Shown here piece after piece: positions 1 to 10,870 of a DNA stretch of 64,000 nt (within the stretch, counting starts at the first letter, position 1; each line of letters begins with the position of its first letter). Under the pieces are notes generated by a model, which was given only the letters and a program-made list of their open reading frames with translations, did no database searches and was not told where the DNA came from. This DNA is from Cydia pomonella (taxonomy: Eukaryota; Arthropoda; Insecta; Lepidoptera; Tortricidae). A program made the translations under genes and the position numbers. Where the stretch lies: the NCBI RefSeq assembly GCF_033807575.1, contig NC_084719.1, forward strand, positions 124,001-188,000, written 5' to 3'.

Positions 1-730
1 TCCTTGGTAGGGCTCTTACTTTCTTCTCTCACCTCTTAGTAACTAACGAACGCTGTCTCCCATTACATCCACCAAGCGCTGTCGCCACCCGCTTGGACCG
101 ACTCCAACATTGACCGATTATAAAATCTATAAAACGTGTTCAAGTTTGTCCCGAACTATTTGGACGCTAGCTATTTGTGCATTGTTTGGACAATCGGAAT
201 TGATGCCAAGACTGCCGTGCTGAGTCTGCCAGGTAGATTAAAACTTACGTAAATCAGATTTTTATTGTTCTGGAGCAAAAATTGAGGCTGCTTTGTTTTA
301 TTAAAATCTGTGTTTTGATAAAAAAATAGCAGCGAGACACGAGCAATGATGATTGACAACGATGTCAATCTCCATAATAAAATGAGTGACGGAGTTAATG
401 TTTTAGATCGCGACGGAATAAGCGCCTGGTTTCGCCGTATTTTTTCAATCGGATTATTAAAAAAGGTGTTGGAAGCCCTCGTGTAGTAAGTTTTCTTCAT
501 GCTGCTCCTAAATTAAATGCTTTTTGTGACTCTTGAGGATCGCCGTCTGTGTCTTGTGTACTATTTTATATTAGACATATCCCTATCATTATCATCGTCC
601 TAAACATATTTATTTAAATAATTAAAATTGAAATTAAGACATTAACAACGAAACATTTTTAAGCTAACAATAGAAATTTAACTACTATAGAATTCATGAC
701 ATTAGGTACTTACTACTAACCTAACCTAAA
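1..730. other. No recognisable gene or repeat
   Basis: AT-rich sequence with short chance reading frames only. I recognise no domain, repeat family or RNA gene here. Confidence 0.5.
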
Positions 731-737
731 TAACACC

Positions 738-840
738 CTACACTAGAAATTCACTCCACGACCCCCTCCGACGCAAAAGTACCCATGACGCTCGCCGCGT
801 AACGTTGCCACGTTGAACGGGTATGGAACCTTGGGAACCG
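738..840 (-). pseudogene. Retroelement C-terminal fragment (VQRGN module), frameshifted
   Basis: On the minus strand a short frame reads SIPVQRGN. After a frame change it continues as ASVMGTFAS. This is the end of the module seen more completely at 57624-58034 (minus) and 8575-8816 (plus). Only the last 30 or so residues survive. The parent element is uncertain; the module looks like the C-terminus of a retroelement polyprotein. Confidence 0.55.
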
Positions 841-1539
841 CAGCCAACTCGGCCGCTGCCCGTCCGTGCCGTCCTCACCGTCACACATATACTAAATCCT
901 GAATCCATGAGAAGCCTTATAAAAACAATGCAAGTTGCTTTTGATAGCATACTTATACAGATATATGTGATATTAATTGAAAGTAGATTAAATATTCAAG
1001 TAGCCGGGTCAAACCGGTGGGCTTCCAAGGTCAGCATAGAATTTAAATTTAACAACAGCATTTTGTCATTATTTAAATGAGAATGAAAAATATCTTTATC
1101 ACTTATCTATTTACAGACATAGTAAGCATTTGCTGGGGCCTCTCTTTAGGCTTACAAAGCCTGTGTTGTGATTTAACATTTAATAAAAACCAGCCGACTG
1201 AATCGACAGGCATCACCCCTTATCCTTGTACGATTTCTGTTAAGTGTACTCAATAAAGTCAAATAAAAATATCTCTAAATCATTCAATAGGCAAAATCGT
1301 TTTATTCCCAATATAAAATCAACTGACGACAGTCTACAAATCAGAACACTGGAAATGAAATAAAATTTGAAATATCATAAAAATATTACACTGGTTTGGG
1401 CATAAAATTTAAGTACCTGAGGATCCTCATCTAGTGATGGGACCTTCCAGGGTATATTTCTAGGGAAATATAAATTGAAAGTTTCAGCCTATACCTGAGG
1501 TACGCATACTGTAATATATATATGCTCCTGACCGTTTTC

Positions 1540-1780
1540 GGCCACGGCGACTGCTTCAACTCCTTTGTTGGTGTTCAGGTGCTCTCGTGTGGGTGACGTA
1601 GCCGATCTTGTTGGCAAAGACCCGTGCGCACAACGCGCACGAGCGAACACCATCAACATAATTATAGCTGATCACCGCTGGTGGTCGGGCTTTCAGCTTA
1701 TCCTTCTTGTCGTCCAGTTCTGTTCGACGACGGGATTCAAAAATATCAGTTTTTTTCCTGAAGATCTCGCACACGACGCA
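1540..1780 (-). pseudogene. Probable LINE C-terminal zinc-finger fragment
   Basis: The minus frame contains CALCARVFANKIGYVTHTR then APEH, a C-x2-C-x12-H-x5-H finger preceded by a basic stretch (DDKKDKLKARPP). RTE/CFDP2-like LINE proteins of Lepidoptera often end in a similar basic region plus one C2H2 finger. No RT motif is present, so this is a short 3' coding remnant at best. A host zinc-finger exon is the alternative. Confidence 0.4.
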
Positions 1781-2079
1781 TACTGTATACTGGTTAAAAA
1801 TGCCTTTTTGCTTTCACCTATTGAAAACTTTTATCTATGCTTGCTTCCTGGGTACTTCTTCGGTCCGCTTTTTAACTTTCTTTTTTTTCAGTCTTTGCAA
1901 ATCGTGTCTTATATTCAACTTGTCAGAGTAACAACGACGACGTGTATAGTTTTGTCATTATTCGTGAGGCAATTAACTTTGCACTGTCCATTGGCTATTT
2001 ACTTCGCAATACCATTAAAAGAATTGACAAAATATGAGTTCTTATGATTAGATACGGGCCTTCAAGGTATGAACGGACT

Positions 2080-2201
2080 TCCATCTTAAAGGCCGGCAAT
2101 GCTTTTACGACCTCTCTGGTATTGCGGCTGTCCATGGGCGACGGTAATCGCTTTCCATGAGGTGATTCGTTTGCTCGTTTGCCTCCTATATCATAAAAAA
2201 A
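2080..2201 (-). repeat. Lepidopteran GGCCGGCAACGC-type repeat tail
   Basis: Sequence from AAAGGCCGGCAATGC through TGTCCATGGGCGACGG to TTTGCCTCCTAT plus an A run matches, by recollection, a very common lepidopteran interspersed repeat (a LINE or SINE 3' part). No coding content. Confidence 0.5.
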
Positions 2202-2921
2202 GATGCGGGTATAATGAAACAAAATTTGTATCCTCTTACCATTCTTTTTGACTGTTCCCTTTTGATGAACAAGAAATGGACATACAGGTTGTTTATTTAC
2301 TCACCTGTAATAATTTACGGGCTGAATATATAGGTCATACTGAGCAACTTTTACGATGGAACCAACCCCGAAATCGCGAAAAAATCTACTCTCCCAAAGA
2401 AAATGTCAAGGTCAGAAAGCCAAAATGTGTGAAACAGACAATTTTCTTTTCGTGCTCAGTATGACCTACATTCACCCCGTAAATTATTGCTGGTGACTAA
2501 ATAAACATCCTGTATATGTTTATTTATTTGCTGAATTGCAGGTTATAATAGTAAATTCTATCAAGTGGCTTGGCTGATTTAAATGACTTTAGTTTGAAAA
2601 TGTTCGGGAATTTTGTAATATTCCCGACAACACATCACTATTAAACTCTAGGGAGCGATTGTTCCTTATCCGGCCCGTTTTATTTGTTTTACTGTGTACC
2701 TACTTTGCGATCCATTGTACAGAGAGAAATTAATTAATGAAAATTATAATTGCTCGGTTTATGTTTACCTACGTGAAATAGTTTGGTTTATTCAGGATAA
2801 TTAGGAAGTTCGATGTTATTAAGAGGCCACATTAGTGGTCTTTTTTCGATAAAAACTTTCACGATATTTCCTCTCTGGATTTTGGCCCTATATGATTTTT
2901 TTTATATGAGTTCTTTATTAC
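2202..2921. other. No recognisable gene or repeat
   Basis: AT-rich intergenic DNA. Short chance frames only. Confidence 0.45.
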
Positions 2922-3107
2922 TAAGGTAGAAATACTAGTGCTCGACGCTGCACTAGTCACCGACATGGGCACTTTATTTCATGGAAACATAGTTTAAATT
3001 TGAACAACGAAGATTTTTCTGTATTCGAACTTAATCCTTGTCACTTTGACATAAAGTGCCCATGTCGAGTACTAGTGCAGCGTCGAGCACTAGTACTTCT
3101 ACTTTAA
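2922..3107. mobile_element. Hairpin MITE with long terminal inverted repeats
   Basis: The left end (TACTAGTGCTCGACGCTGCA, then ACATGGGCACTTTA) is mirrored at the right end (AAAGTGCCCATGTCGAGTAC, then GCAGCGTCGAGCACTAGTA). The arms are about 50 bp with a few mismatches, around an 80-bp AT-rich centre. No transposase, so it is a non-autonomous foldback element. Confidence 0.8.
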
Positions 3108-3535
3108 GACGTGTCTGTGCGGTTTGCTTTTTTGATATTCTTGTTTTTATAAGAACTACTTAAAAAAGCGCTAAAAACGGTCAAATAAATGTGCCGTAAA
3201 CACGACTAGCATAAAAAATCGGCAATAATAAACGCAAAAACCAAAACGGTCAGACATATTTATATAATTTCGTTTTCATTCCGTTCCCAAATTTTCAAAT
3301 ATTTTGTTATAATTGGTTAAGTTTTGGCGAAGGAAAATGTCGGAAACAAAACCTAGATTTCTAAGATTTTTACGCAGGATTTTTTCGCACTAATTTTAGG
3401 AGCCGCTCCGTCAGTGCGACGGAGATATTTACCTAAAATTATCGAATTTGAAAAGGGGCCCAGCTAGTATTTCGTCTTAAATTCGATCATTATTGAATTA
3501 TTTTTTTATTAATAAGAAAAGGCTGCAATAATAAT

Positions 3536-3690
3536 TCAGCCTATATACTTCCCACTGCTGGGCACAAACCTTCTCTCATGCGCGTAGATATACGTCCTTT
3601 ACACGTCCCACTGCTGGGCTCAGACCTTCTCTCATAGAGTTTGGGCTCTAGTCCGCAGCCCAATGCGGGTTGGAGACTTCACCTTTGCAT
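3536..3690 (-). repeat. LINE 3' tail, duplicated (GCCCAGCAGTGGGA type)
   Basis: Read on the minus strand, GAGAGAAGGTCTGAGCCCAG and then CAGTGGGACGT is followed about 60 bp later by a second copy ending in CAGTGGGAAG and TATATAGGCTG. This is the 3' end of RTE-like lepidopteran LINEs, whose last residues read like AQQWD. The end is present twice in tandem. Confidence 0.6.
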
Positions 3691-4280
3691 TTCTTCATGG
3701 ATTTATGCAGGTTTCCCTATTTTCTTTTTGTTTGGACGATCATGTGCTATTCTTAAGACTGGCGGCAGCATCAGTAATACTGATGCAGTCTGGATGCAAA
3801 TTTTACCATCGTTTAAAATTGGGCAAAAATTAAAGTTAAAATTTGGTGAGCTTATTAAATATTTAAAGTTTGTCCTAGATAGTGTTCCATTTTGCATACG
3901 AAAATACCGTAAACACACGATATTATGTGAAGCTATAAATTTCAGCATTGTTTGCAGGCGGTGGGTGTTCTCGGATTATTTTACGTGCGATGCGCTTACC
4001 TCAGAAACGTTTTAGATGCCTGAGTTTAGATATAGAAGCGCAATGAACTGATATGTATATTATATTCGCCATGTTCACGCCTGTCACACAACCTAGCGGC
4101 CACAAATCTAGGGGAAAACGTCAATTCACTACATCGTCTAATCGTACATCTTATAAAACTACTCCAAAACTATAAATTACTGAACGGATTTTCATACGAC
4201 TTTCATCTATCAATAATGTGATTCTAGATAAAGGTTTAGGTATATAACTTGTCAAGGTTTTGTGTAAAATGGTTAATTTT
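3691..4280. other. No recognisable gene or repeat
   Basis: An open frame of about 120 codons spans 3641-4015 on the plus strand. It begins inside the LINE tail and has no recognisable domain. I treat it as chance. Confidence 0.4.
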
Positions 4281-4452
4281 TTTTTTGTACTACGTCAGTG
4301 GCAAACAAGCATACGGCCCGACTGGTAAGCAGTCTCCGTAGCCTATGTACGCCTGCAACTCCAGAGGAGCTACATGCGCGTTGCCGACCCTAAACCCGCC
4401 CCCCCTCGTTGAGCTCTGGCAACCTTACTCACCGGCAGGAACACAACACTTA
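4281..4452 (-). repeat. CGTCGGTGGCAAAC-tail repeat, partial copy
   Basis: A T run followed by a CGTCAGTGGCAAACAAGCAT version of the shared tail, then ATGCGCGTTGCCGACC and GAGCTCTGGCAACC. The element ends in poly(A) on the minus strand. It is one of about nine copies in the window. This one stops at ACACAACACT, so it lacks the 5' part seen at 45035 and 56472. Confidence 0.7.
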
Positions 4453-4868
4453 TTAGTCATAAATTTGCTTACGACGCACATATTATTTTTTTGCTATCAG
4501 TTAGATATAAAAGTGAGGCCTTATTAGCGGGTAACGGTACGTTAAGTCTTGGCAGACATGAATAAAGGTCAGGGGCAGGGATCGGAAACCGGTATTTTTT
4601 GTATGGGAACGAAAACGGTATTTTTTCGTTCTTTGTTAATTATTTCATTCCTAATCGGGCAATCTAATAATACGAAGTCGTTATCTAAAAACACAACTGA
4701 GTCCTACATTTTGAGTATAAATAAACCGAAATATATGGTTATTTCGATGTTTTTGCAAAAAACCGGTTCCGATCCCTGGTCAGGGGGTTTGTTATTAATC
4801 GGACAATTAAAGAAAATATGATCGATATTATCTACTTCGTTTCCACAATCGCACATAGGAGAATATTA

Positions 4869-5043
4869 ATTGACAGAAGCAGCACGATTCGGGCAACCAA
4901 TGTCACTTTGACGTTAGAAATATCTTATTGACATCACAGCAGAATCGAAATAAACGTCAATTTTGACATATCGTTTAGATATCGATCTTTTCAATCTCTT
5001 TCCAAGATCTTAAGCATCTCTTAATCATTCTTCGAATCGGGCC
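4869..5043 (+). mobile_element. MITE family A, copy 1 (CGATTCGGGC ends)
   Basis: Begins near CGATTCGGGCAACCAATGTC and ends CTTCGAATCGGGC. An inverted copy of the same sequence lies at 33424-33612. Both copies include AAACGTCAATTTTGACAT and an AAGATCTTAA-like core. It is non-coding with short terminal inverted repeats. Confidence 0.65.
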
Positions 5044-5155
5044 CAAGGGATACGAAGAATCCTGAGTGATTGCAAATTCTAAACACTAGTCTTCAATTTC
5101 ATGAGATGTTATATCGTACCCTCTTGCTATTGTGGTTGAGAAGGTAAAATGCTGC

Positions 5156-5180
5156 TACGCAATACAATACAATACAATCT
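5156..5180. repeat. AATAC microsatellite
   Basis: Tandem AATAC pentamers, about four units. Simple repeat. Confidence 0.7.
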
Positions 5181-5205
5181 TTACCAAAATACAAAAGTAG
5201 GTAAC

Positions 5206-5371
5206 AGGAAGCGCTGATGGCCTAATAGGAAGCGCTGGTGGCCTAATAGGAAGCGCTGGTGGCCTAATAGGAAGCGCTGGTGGCCTAATAGAAAGCGCTG
5301 GTGGCCTAATAGGAAGCACTGGTGGCCTAATAGGAAGCGCTGGTGGCCTAATAGGAAGCGCTGGTGGCCTA
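5206..5371. repeat. 21-bp minisatellite, 8 units, merging into a SINE head
   Basis: Eight units of 21 bp, centred on GCGCTGGTGGCCTAATAG, start about every 21 bp from 5211 to 5358, with one- or two-base differences (for example GCACTGG in unit 6). The last unit runs straight into the tRNA-like head of the SINE at 5358. The unit is thus the SINE's own 5' end. Confidence 0.9.
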
Positions 5372-5690
5372 GCGGTAAGAGCATGCGATGCGACTTTCAA
5401 TCCGGCGGTCGTGGGTTCAAACCCCGGCTTGTGCCATTGAGTTTTTCAGAAATTATGTACTTGCAAAATATTATTTGACATTAATCAGTCGCTTTTCGGT
5501 GAGGGAAAATATCGTAAGGAAACTGTACTAAACCCAATAAAAGCCTTAGTTTACTCTCTGGGCAGTTGCTTTCGTAAAAACTATAGTCTAAGTCAACTCT
5601 AGAAATTAGTTGCCAAGTAGTTTCCCATAAGCCGTGGCGAAAATCCCGGGACAACGCGAGGAAGAAGACAAATGTAGGTAATAACTTAAG
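5358..5690 (+). mobile_element. tRNA-derived SINE (family S1)
   Basis: The head GCGCTGGTGGCCTAGCGGTA provides an A-box, and GTGGGTTCAAACCCCGG a B-box of an RNA polymerase III promoter. The body continues TCAGAAATTATGTACTTGC and CGCTTTTCGGTGAGGGAAA. The same family occurs at 31965-32255 (plus) and 23640-23930 (minus). Confidence 0.8.
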
Positions 5691-6888
5691 AAAAAATACA
5701 AACGCAAAACATTGAATACTACTCATATTCATACGTAGCGGTTTAAGCGTAAACAGGTAACATACATATCACATTTTCGAATTTTTAATATCAATTAAGT
5801 ATAGATTTGACAGTCTTACTCTGATTAACCTCAACTCTATTCCACACCAAGAACTCTATTCCAAAGTAAACAATGCTTGTGCTATAGGTACTAAGCGATA
5901 ATATACATAGTAAAAAAAACGGTTGTCTGTAAAGTCGGTTTACTGACGATAGTTGAACGTGACAACGTCATAAGAAAATACTGATGGAATGGTTTCATTT
6001 TTTTTAATTTTATTTGTTTGATAGATATTTTGTATGGATATAGAGAAGGAGGTAAATGGAAATCACAATTGAATTGATCAAGTTACATTTATTTGTACGC
6101 ATAAATACAATTGCTGCCGAACGCGGAGGCCGATTGTGCCTCTTTGTCGCTCGTTGCGCGCTCTCGCTTGCACTTCAAGCCTTAAATGGAACGCCTCAGA
6201 GCGACGTAACGCCGCATGCGTCATGTTTTTTCGTGCGTGCAGCCGGCTCCATCGAATTATAAGACGTTGTCACGTCAATAATAGAAAAATACAAATCAGA
6301 TACAAAGAACATCCATAACTCCATAAAATTCGTATTTACACACAAATAAGTGCCCCTAACCGGGATTCGGAATTTAGGAGGCCATTTCACTCACGATTTA
6401 CATCCTGACATCAACGTAATACATGTACGGATATGTACGAGTGAAATAAACGTTTGAATGATAACTAAATAACATCATTTAGATATCAAAATAGCCTCCA
6501 CAGGATCTACAACTTTGCATTTTACTTGAGAGCAACATATTAACGGCACAAAAGCAATAAAGTTAACCCGTTCCCAGTCACTTGACGTAATATTAATTAA
6601 TTTACGCTTAACACTTCCTAACAATAACGCCGTGATAAATTGATGTAGCTGATGTTATCAATTTCAACTTAATTGGCGGAGTCAGTAGAACCGACGCTAC
6701 TTGATTTTAATTGATTTTGAGTGACGGTTGACTCCCATTTTGGGATTTTTTGGGAAAATATTTCACTTTTAAAAACTTTTATCTAAACACATATCATAAA
6801 CTTTCTATGAGCCTTATAAATCCGTAAATAATGGCCAACATTAAGATAAACAAATTTCTTTACTGTCAAAATGGTGTAATTGCTTCAT
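5691..6888. other. No recognisable gene; possible SINE scrap at 5880-5915
   Basis: A GGTACTAAGCGATAATATACA scrap near 5885 resembles the middle of the HaSE-like SINE. The rest is AT-rich and unassigned. Confidence 0.4.
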
Positions 6889-7242
6889 TATGCTACGGCC
6901 ACATTATAGGGCGAAGATTCGTGGCGCGTTGTCGCGACAAAAACTTCGCGGTACAACGAACACGAACTACATGGCCACATATTGTCGCGATAAAAGCTTC
7001 GGGCGAACTAGATCGGTCAATGTGGATCTGGCGGCAAGATGGAGGAAGCGTGAACTCTTGAAGTGTAGCCACTTGCACGAACTTTGTCGCGATAAAATTC
7101 CTTTGATGTGTGGCAAGAAACCGACAGGACCCCGAACACAGTTCGAGTTCGCCCAAATGATTCGCGCCACAGCGAACTACGTGGCTATACGTGTCGCGAC
7201 AGGTCGAACATTCGCCGAATCCCGATAATGTGGCCGCAGCAT
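6889..7242. mobile_element. MITE-like element with repeated GTCGCGAC motif
   Basis: The left end ATGCTACGGCCACATTAT is mirrored at the right end ATAATGTGGCCGCAGCAT. The 354-bp interior is GC-richer than its flanks and carries at least four copies of a TGTCGCGAYAAAA-like motif (near 6926, 6981, 7084 and 7191), several next to CTTCG and CGAAC words. Several overlapping short frames are probably a by-product of the base composition. Confidence 0.65.
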
Positions 7243-7854
7243 TACTACGTCAAATCGATTTGGTAATGACATTCAAATTTCGAACATCTCTGAAAAAAAA
7301 AAGCAATTCGATTTGACTTATATTCTAATATCAATCGAGATGACGTTTTATTCGAAATAAAATGTCAATTGCATACAATTTTGACAAATCTCGCATGTTA
7401 GTTTATATCGAACGATACGGAAATCGCCCCTTGTGCTAGCGGTACGCCTAAAAACGCTGCAAATTGTGTTAAAAGCATGAAAATCGGCACGATTGATCTT
7501 TAGGCCATTTAAATCAATTTGACCCATAGCACCAAAAAAAAAATTGCGGAGTTATGATGTCATCTTTTATTTGTATGGATTTTTTTGTTGTGTTCAGAAA
7601 TCTATCGTGAGTGGTATTAAAGGAAGGGGCATTCTGAACATCATTACATTTCAGTCACTTTAAATAAATAAATAAAAATGCCTTTTATTTCGAGTCCAGG
7701 ATTACATTACATTACATTAATTTTAAGTCAGCGTTTACATAATTTAAGTAGGTATGTAATTTTTCTTTTAATTTTGATTGTTATTTGTTCAGTAAATTTT
7801 TTGATATTAAGTAACATATTATTTTTTATAACAAATGATTAACTATTTGTAGCG

Positions 7855-8010
7855 GACAAGAACCCCTCATCGGGTGAAGGCCTCCTCCAAGGACTTCCAT
7901 CTATCTCTGTTTGCAGCTATATATTTCCAGTTTTTACCAACTATTTTATTAATGTCATCAGTCCAACGACTAATGACAGTCACTTGTATTAGATTAAAAT
8001 TAAAATACTT
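7855..8010 (-). pseudogene. RTE-like LINE C-terminal fragment
   Basis: The minus frame reads RWTDDINKIVGKNWKYIAA then NRDRWKSLEEAFTR and stop (stop at 7868-7870). This is the conserved end of RTE-type LINE proteins. Only the last 40 codons or so remain, with an AT-rich tail toward 7640. The same module lies at 56914-57200 (minus), 24060-24200 (plus) and 55990-56156 (plus). Confidence 0.75.
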
Positions 8011-8207
8011 ATCGAAACATACCAAGTTTGAGCGCCTCCAAATACAATACCGTCGAATTATTTTTTGTAAAATAAACTTACCTCAAATAATATCTCCCTT
8101 CGGTCGTGTTTTAATTTATCACCACTCGTTGCGAATTTCCTATTTTCTGCACTTGTATCGAAAATAACTAATTATTATCAGCAGTTTTCATGAGCTAACT
8201 AATGTTT

Positions 8208-8458
8208 AGGGTTCTGTACCCGAAGGGTGACCAACGTACCAATTCCTCTTACTAAGCATCCGCTGTTCGTCTGTCAGGCCGTAACTCAAGAATAGACAGT
8301 TAAAGATAGTAAGAATAGGTAGTTAGTGGATAAACCGTTTAAATTTTCTTAGTAACTAATGATGCAGCTGTAGCAAAGAGTAATGAAAATAAAATAAAAT
8401 TAAGTATATCCGTCTGTCACCAGGCTGTATCTCATGAACCGTGATAGCTGCAACAAAA
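8208..8458 (+). repeat. GGGTTCCGT repeat, decayed copy
   Basis: Starts TTTAGGGTTCTGTACCCGAA and keeps the typical GTCTGTCACCAGGCTGTATC and CATGAACCGTGATAGCTGC segments. Other copies lie at 27818, 54177 and 59488. Confidence 0.65.
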
Positions 8459-8574
8459 TACTAAAAAGTGCTTAATCTTTATTATAACTAACATTTTATG
8501 AGCTACGAAATTGAAATAAATGTTAATTTAATTTAAGTCGGAGTCCGCGGCAATGTCTAAGCACGCAAATACTC

Positions 8575-8816
8575 TGCGTCTGCGCTGTGGAATCAGCTTA
8601 TGACTTTGGGCCGGTGGCTATTGAGACAGCGGGGCCTTGGGGTTCAGATGCTCGCTCCTTTTTCAGGGAGTTAGGGCGTCGCCTGCGAGAGAGGGGCTGC
8701 GATCCTCGCTCTGGGTCGTATCTGGTTCAGAAGGTCTCCATTGCAGTTCAGCGAGGAAACGCAGCGGGAATAATGAGGACCTTTGAGCCAGGTACGATCC
8801 AGGGGGGATTATTTTA
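8575..8816 (+). pseudogene. Retroelement C-terminal module (VQRGN), copy 2
   Basis: The frame ending with a stop at 8814-8816 reads GPVAIETAGPWGSDARSFF, RELGRRLRERGCDPRSGS and VSIAVQRGNAAGIM. It is clearly homologous to the minus-strand copy at 57624-58034 (FVPLAVETSGCW, FLGELGRRLRERGHDPRSGS, LSIAIQRGNAASVM). The upstream frame is not continuous, so this is a 5'-truncated remnant. By recollection the module ends retroelement proteins in many animal genomes; the exact family is unknown to me. Confidence 0.65.
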
Positions 8817-8819
8817 GAT

Positions 8820-9880
8820 TTAGTTTTACAGTTTGTAGTTTAAATGTTATTCTATTTATAATTAATTTTAACGTGACTTGTTTTATTTATTTATAAATGT
8901 AACTTTTTGTATTGTTGGGTTGTAGTTAAATGTAATACCCGTGTTATTTAATTTTATGTCAATAAAAATTTCATGAAAGTACCTATTTAAGTCTTAAAAA
9001 ACAAATGAAAACATTGTAAAATAATTTGGTCGGGAGCCATTCGAGTGCGAGTACAATTAGTAGGTATTTAGTAGGTAATTGTTTTCTGTCTAAAGAAATT
9101 ACTTATAGCTTTGCTTTAATCGGCCATATTTTAGCGAATACCTCTATTTAATATTACAATAATAATGTCACCATCCTACTGCCACAAACCTAGCACTTCT
9201 AAAAGTTCGCGAACTTTATTTAGGCAACTTTAAGAACTTTTGAAACTTTCTTTGCAAAGTGAGCACGTGCGACACCTTCCAAACGCAAATCCATTAAGAC
9301 TTAAAGTACAAAAGTGCTAATAATATTCAAACTTAACGCAGTTGTCTTAAAGTCGAAAATTCACTGCAGCCTTTAGCGACTTACTCGCATTTCGGTTTGC
9401 ACTTTCAATATCACCGGCTATTTCGTATATATCGTACCTTATTCAATCGCTCATTGTAAAATAAACTTTAGCATCTATATTATAAAGTCCAAATTGCAAT
9501 AGACATTTTTATCTTTGAATCCTAAGTGTCGACATATGCGTGGACGAATTGTTATTCTGTTTTCGTTTGAAATATTTTGTAAGAGCTGGAGAAATGTTGA
9601 AATCCGTGCCGCTCTAGCAAAGTAGCATGTGCATATTTATTGTGGTCAATTTGAACGGCTACTGTAGGTAGTCTTGTGTTCAAAATAGTATTTTTTACAT
9701 ACATGTAGGTTGAAACCACGTAATTTGTAAACTTATTAAATCGTGTACCTTTTTCTCACACAACAAATTTTGTAAAATACGTGAAAGTAAGAAAAATATT
9801 CCTTTAAATTATTGGTCAACATATTTCTGGGCCACCTGTATGTTAAGGTTACATTCTGATAACGACTGAAGCAGTTTTGG
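8820..9880. other. No recognisable gene or repeat
   Basis: AT-rich intergenic sequence. It probably starts with 3' UTR of the preceding retroelement fragment (AATAAAAATTTC near 8963). Confidence 0.4.
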
Positions 9881-10460
9881 GTTAACAGAACGTATGCGGC
9901 GCGCGGTGCGGTGAGCGGGGCGGTAGCGGGCAGCGCGACAAGCGGCCATCGCTGTCGTCCAAAGCAGATTCATTTAAGTCTATACATTTTGATCGTGCCG
10001 CTTGCCGCGCCGCCCCACGCGCCGCGTGCGTCCAGTTAACGCCAGTAACTTTGCGACAGTAACGCTCCTGCAGTATTGACGCGAGTGATGTACCTGCCAA
10101 TCACCTTGATAAAATAAGTGACGGATTTAGCGTTATAATCGCGACAGCGCGGAATTCACAACGGCATCGCCCGCGACCACGGTGAAATATTAACGCCACA
10201 ACGTAACGCCGCTGCAGTTAAAACTGAAACGTAACCTTTAAGGTGAAATTCCGATGTCAACTGCAGCTGCATTACGCGACATTAGGTTCGTTGATGTCAC
10301 CGAAGTATCTGTTAATTTTCTTGATAAAATAAGTAACCACGATTATATATTTATACAGTGTCATCAAAACCGCAGTTGCCATCCAAATGTAACCTTTACG
10401 GTCTGAGGCGTTATGTAACAACATATGATTAGGGGCGCCGTTACTCAGGCCTAGTTAACG
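9881..10460. repeat. GC-richer repeat-like block with internal direct motifs
   Basis: A sharp rise in GC starts at about 9890 (GCGGCGCGCGGTGCGGTGAG). CTTGATAAAATAAGT occurs twice (10107 and 10321). GTAACGCYNCTGCAG occurs twice, and TTAACGCCA-type words recur. There is no coding evidence. It looks like a non-autonomous transposon or composite of MITEs, family unknown. Confidence 0.4.
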
Positions 10461-10765
10461 CTAAGTGTTTGCTAATCCTTGTTTAGACCTATTACGTGTT
10501 TGTTTACTTTACTCCTTTCCTTGGTAATTAAGGGAACCTGATGTGGGGCACGGGACTATTTGGAATTGACGTTCCTGAAATGTTTTTGCAAATTGTACTT
10601 TTTGTTCTGTTCATTCAGATTGCTTAGACACCTGGCAGTTTCCTTTTTAACACGCTTTTAGTAGGTCGACCTGTATGTAACTATTATGTAATGGAATCTA
10701 AGGTAACTAATTTAACCATCTTTCAAGCATCGTAGCGTCATGAAAATTGTCAATGTAAAAAAAAA

Positions 10766-10870
10766 TTACATGTTTCCTTGTATCCAATTAAGATATGCCG
10801 TTACTCTACTGAAGACCGAAGGATATCCACCTTGGCAGCGGTCGCCGATGCCAAATGACGTCACACCGAT
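10766..10870 (-). CDS. Chymotrypsin-like gene, exon 5 (terminal)
   Basis: Acceptor TTTTTCTAG|ATCGGT. Reads IGVTSFGIGDRCQGGYP, then SVFSRVTAYLNWIQGNM and stop. It supplies the SFG substrate-binding strand and the last Cys. It is too short to stand out as an isolated frame. Confidence 0.92.
   Translation of the reverse strand: MGVTSFGIGDRCQGGYPSVFSRVTAYLNWIQGNM

Noticed and set aside
171..500. 109-codon minus-strand open frame
   Set aside because: No domain, no splice context, low-complexity composition. Consistent with chance.
5155..5400. Minus-strand repeat protein (LPIRPPA units) in two overlapping frames
   Set aside because: It is simply the translation of the 21-bp minisatellite. All frames stay open because 21 is divisible by three.
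5358..5440. Functional tRNA gene
   Set aside because: A- and B-boxes are present, but no cloverleaf can be completed and the same head begins three SINE copies.
6831..7228. Several overlapping open frames in both strands
   Set aside because: They lie in the GC-richer MITE-like element. Mutual overlap and lack of domains argue against coding.
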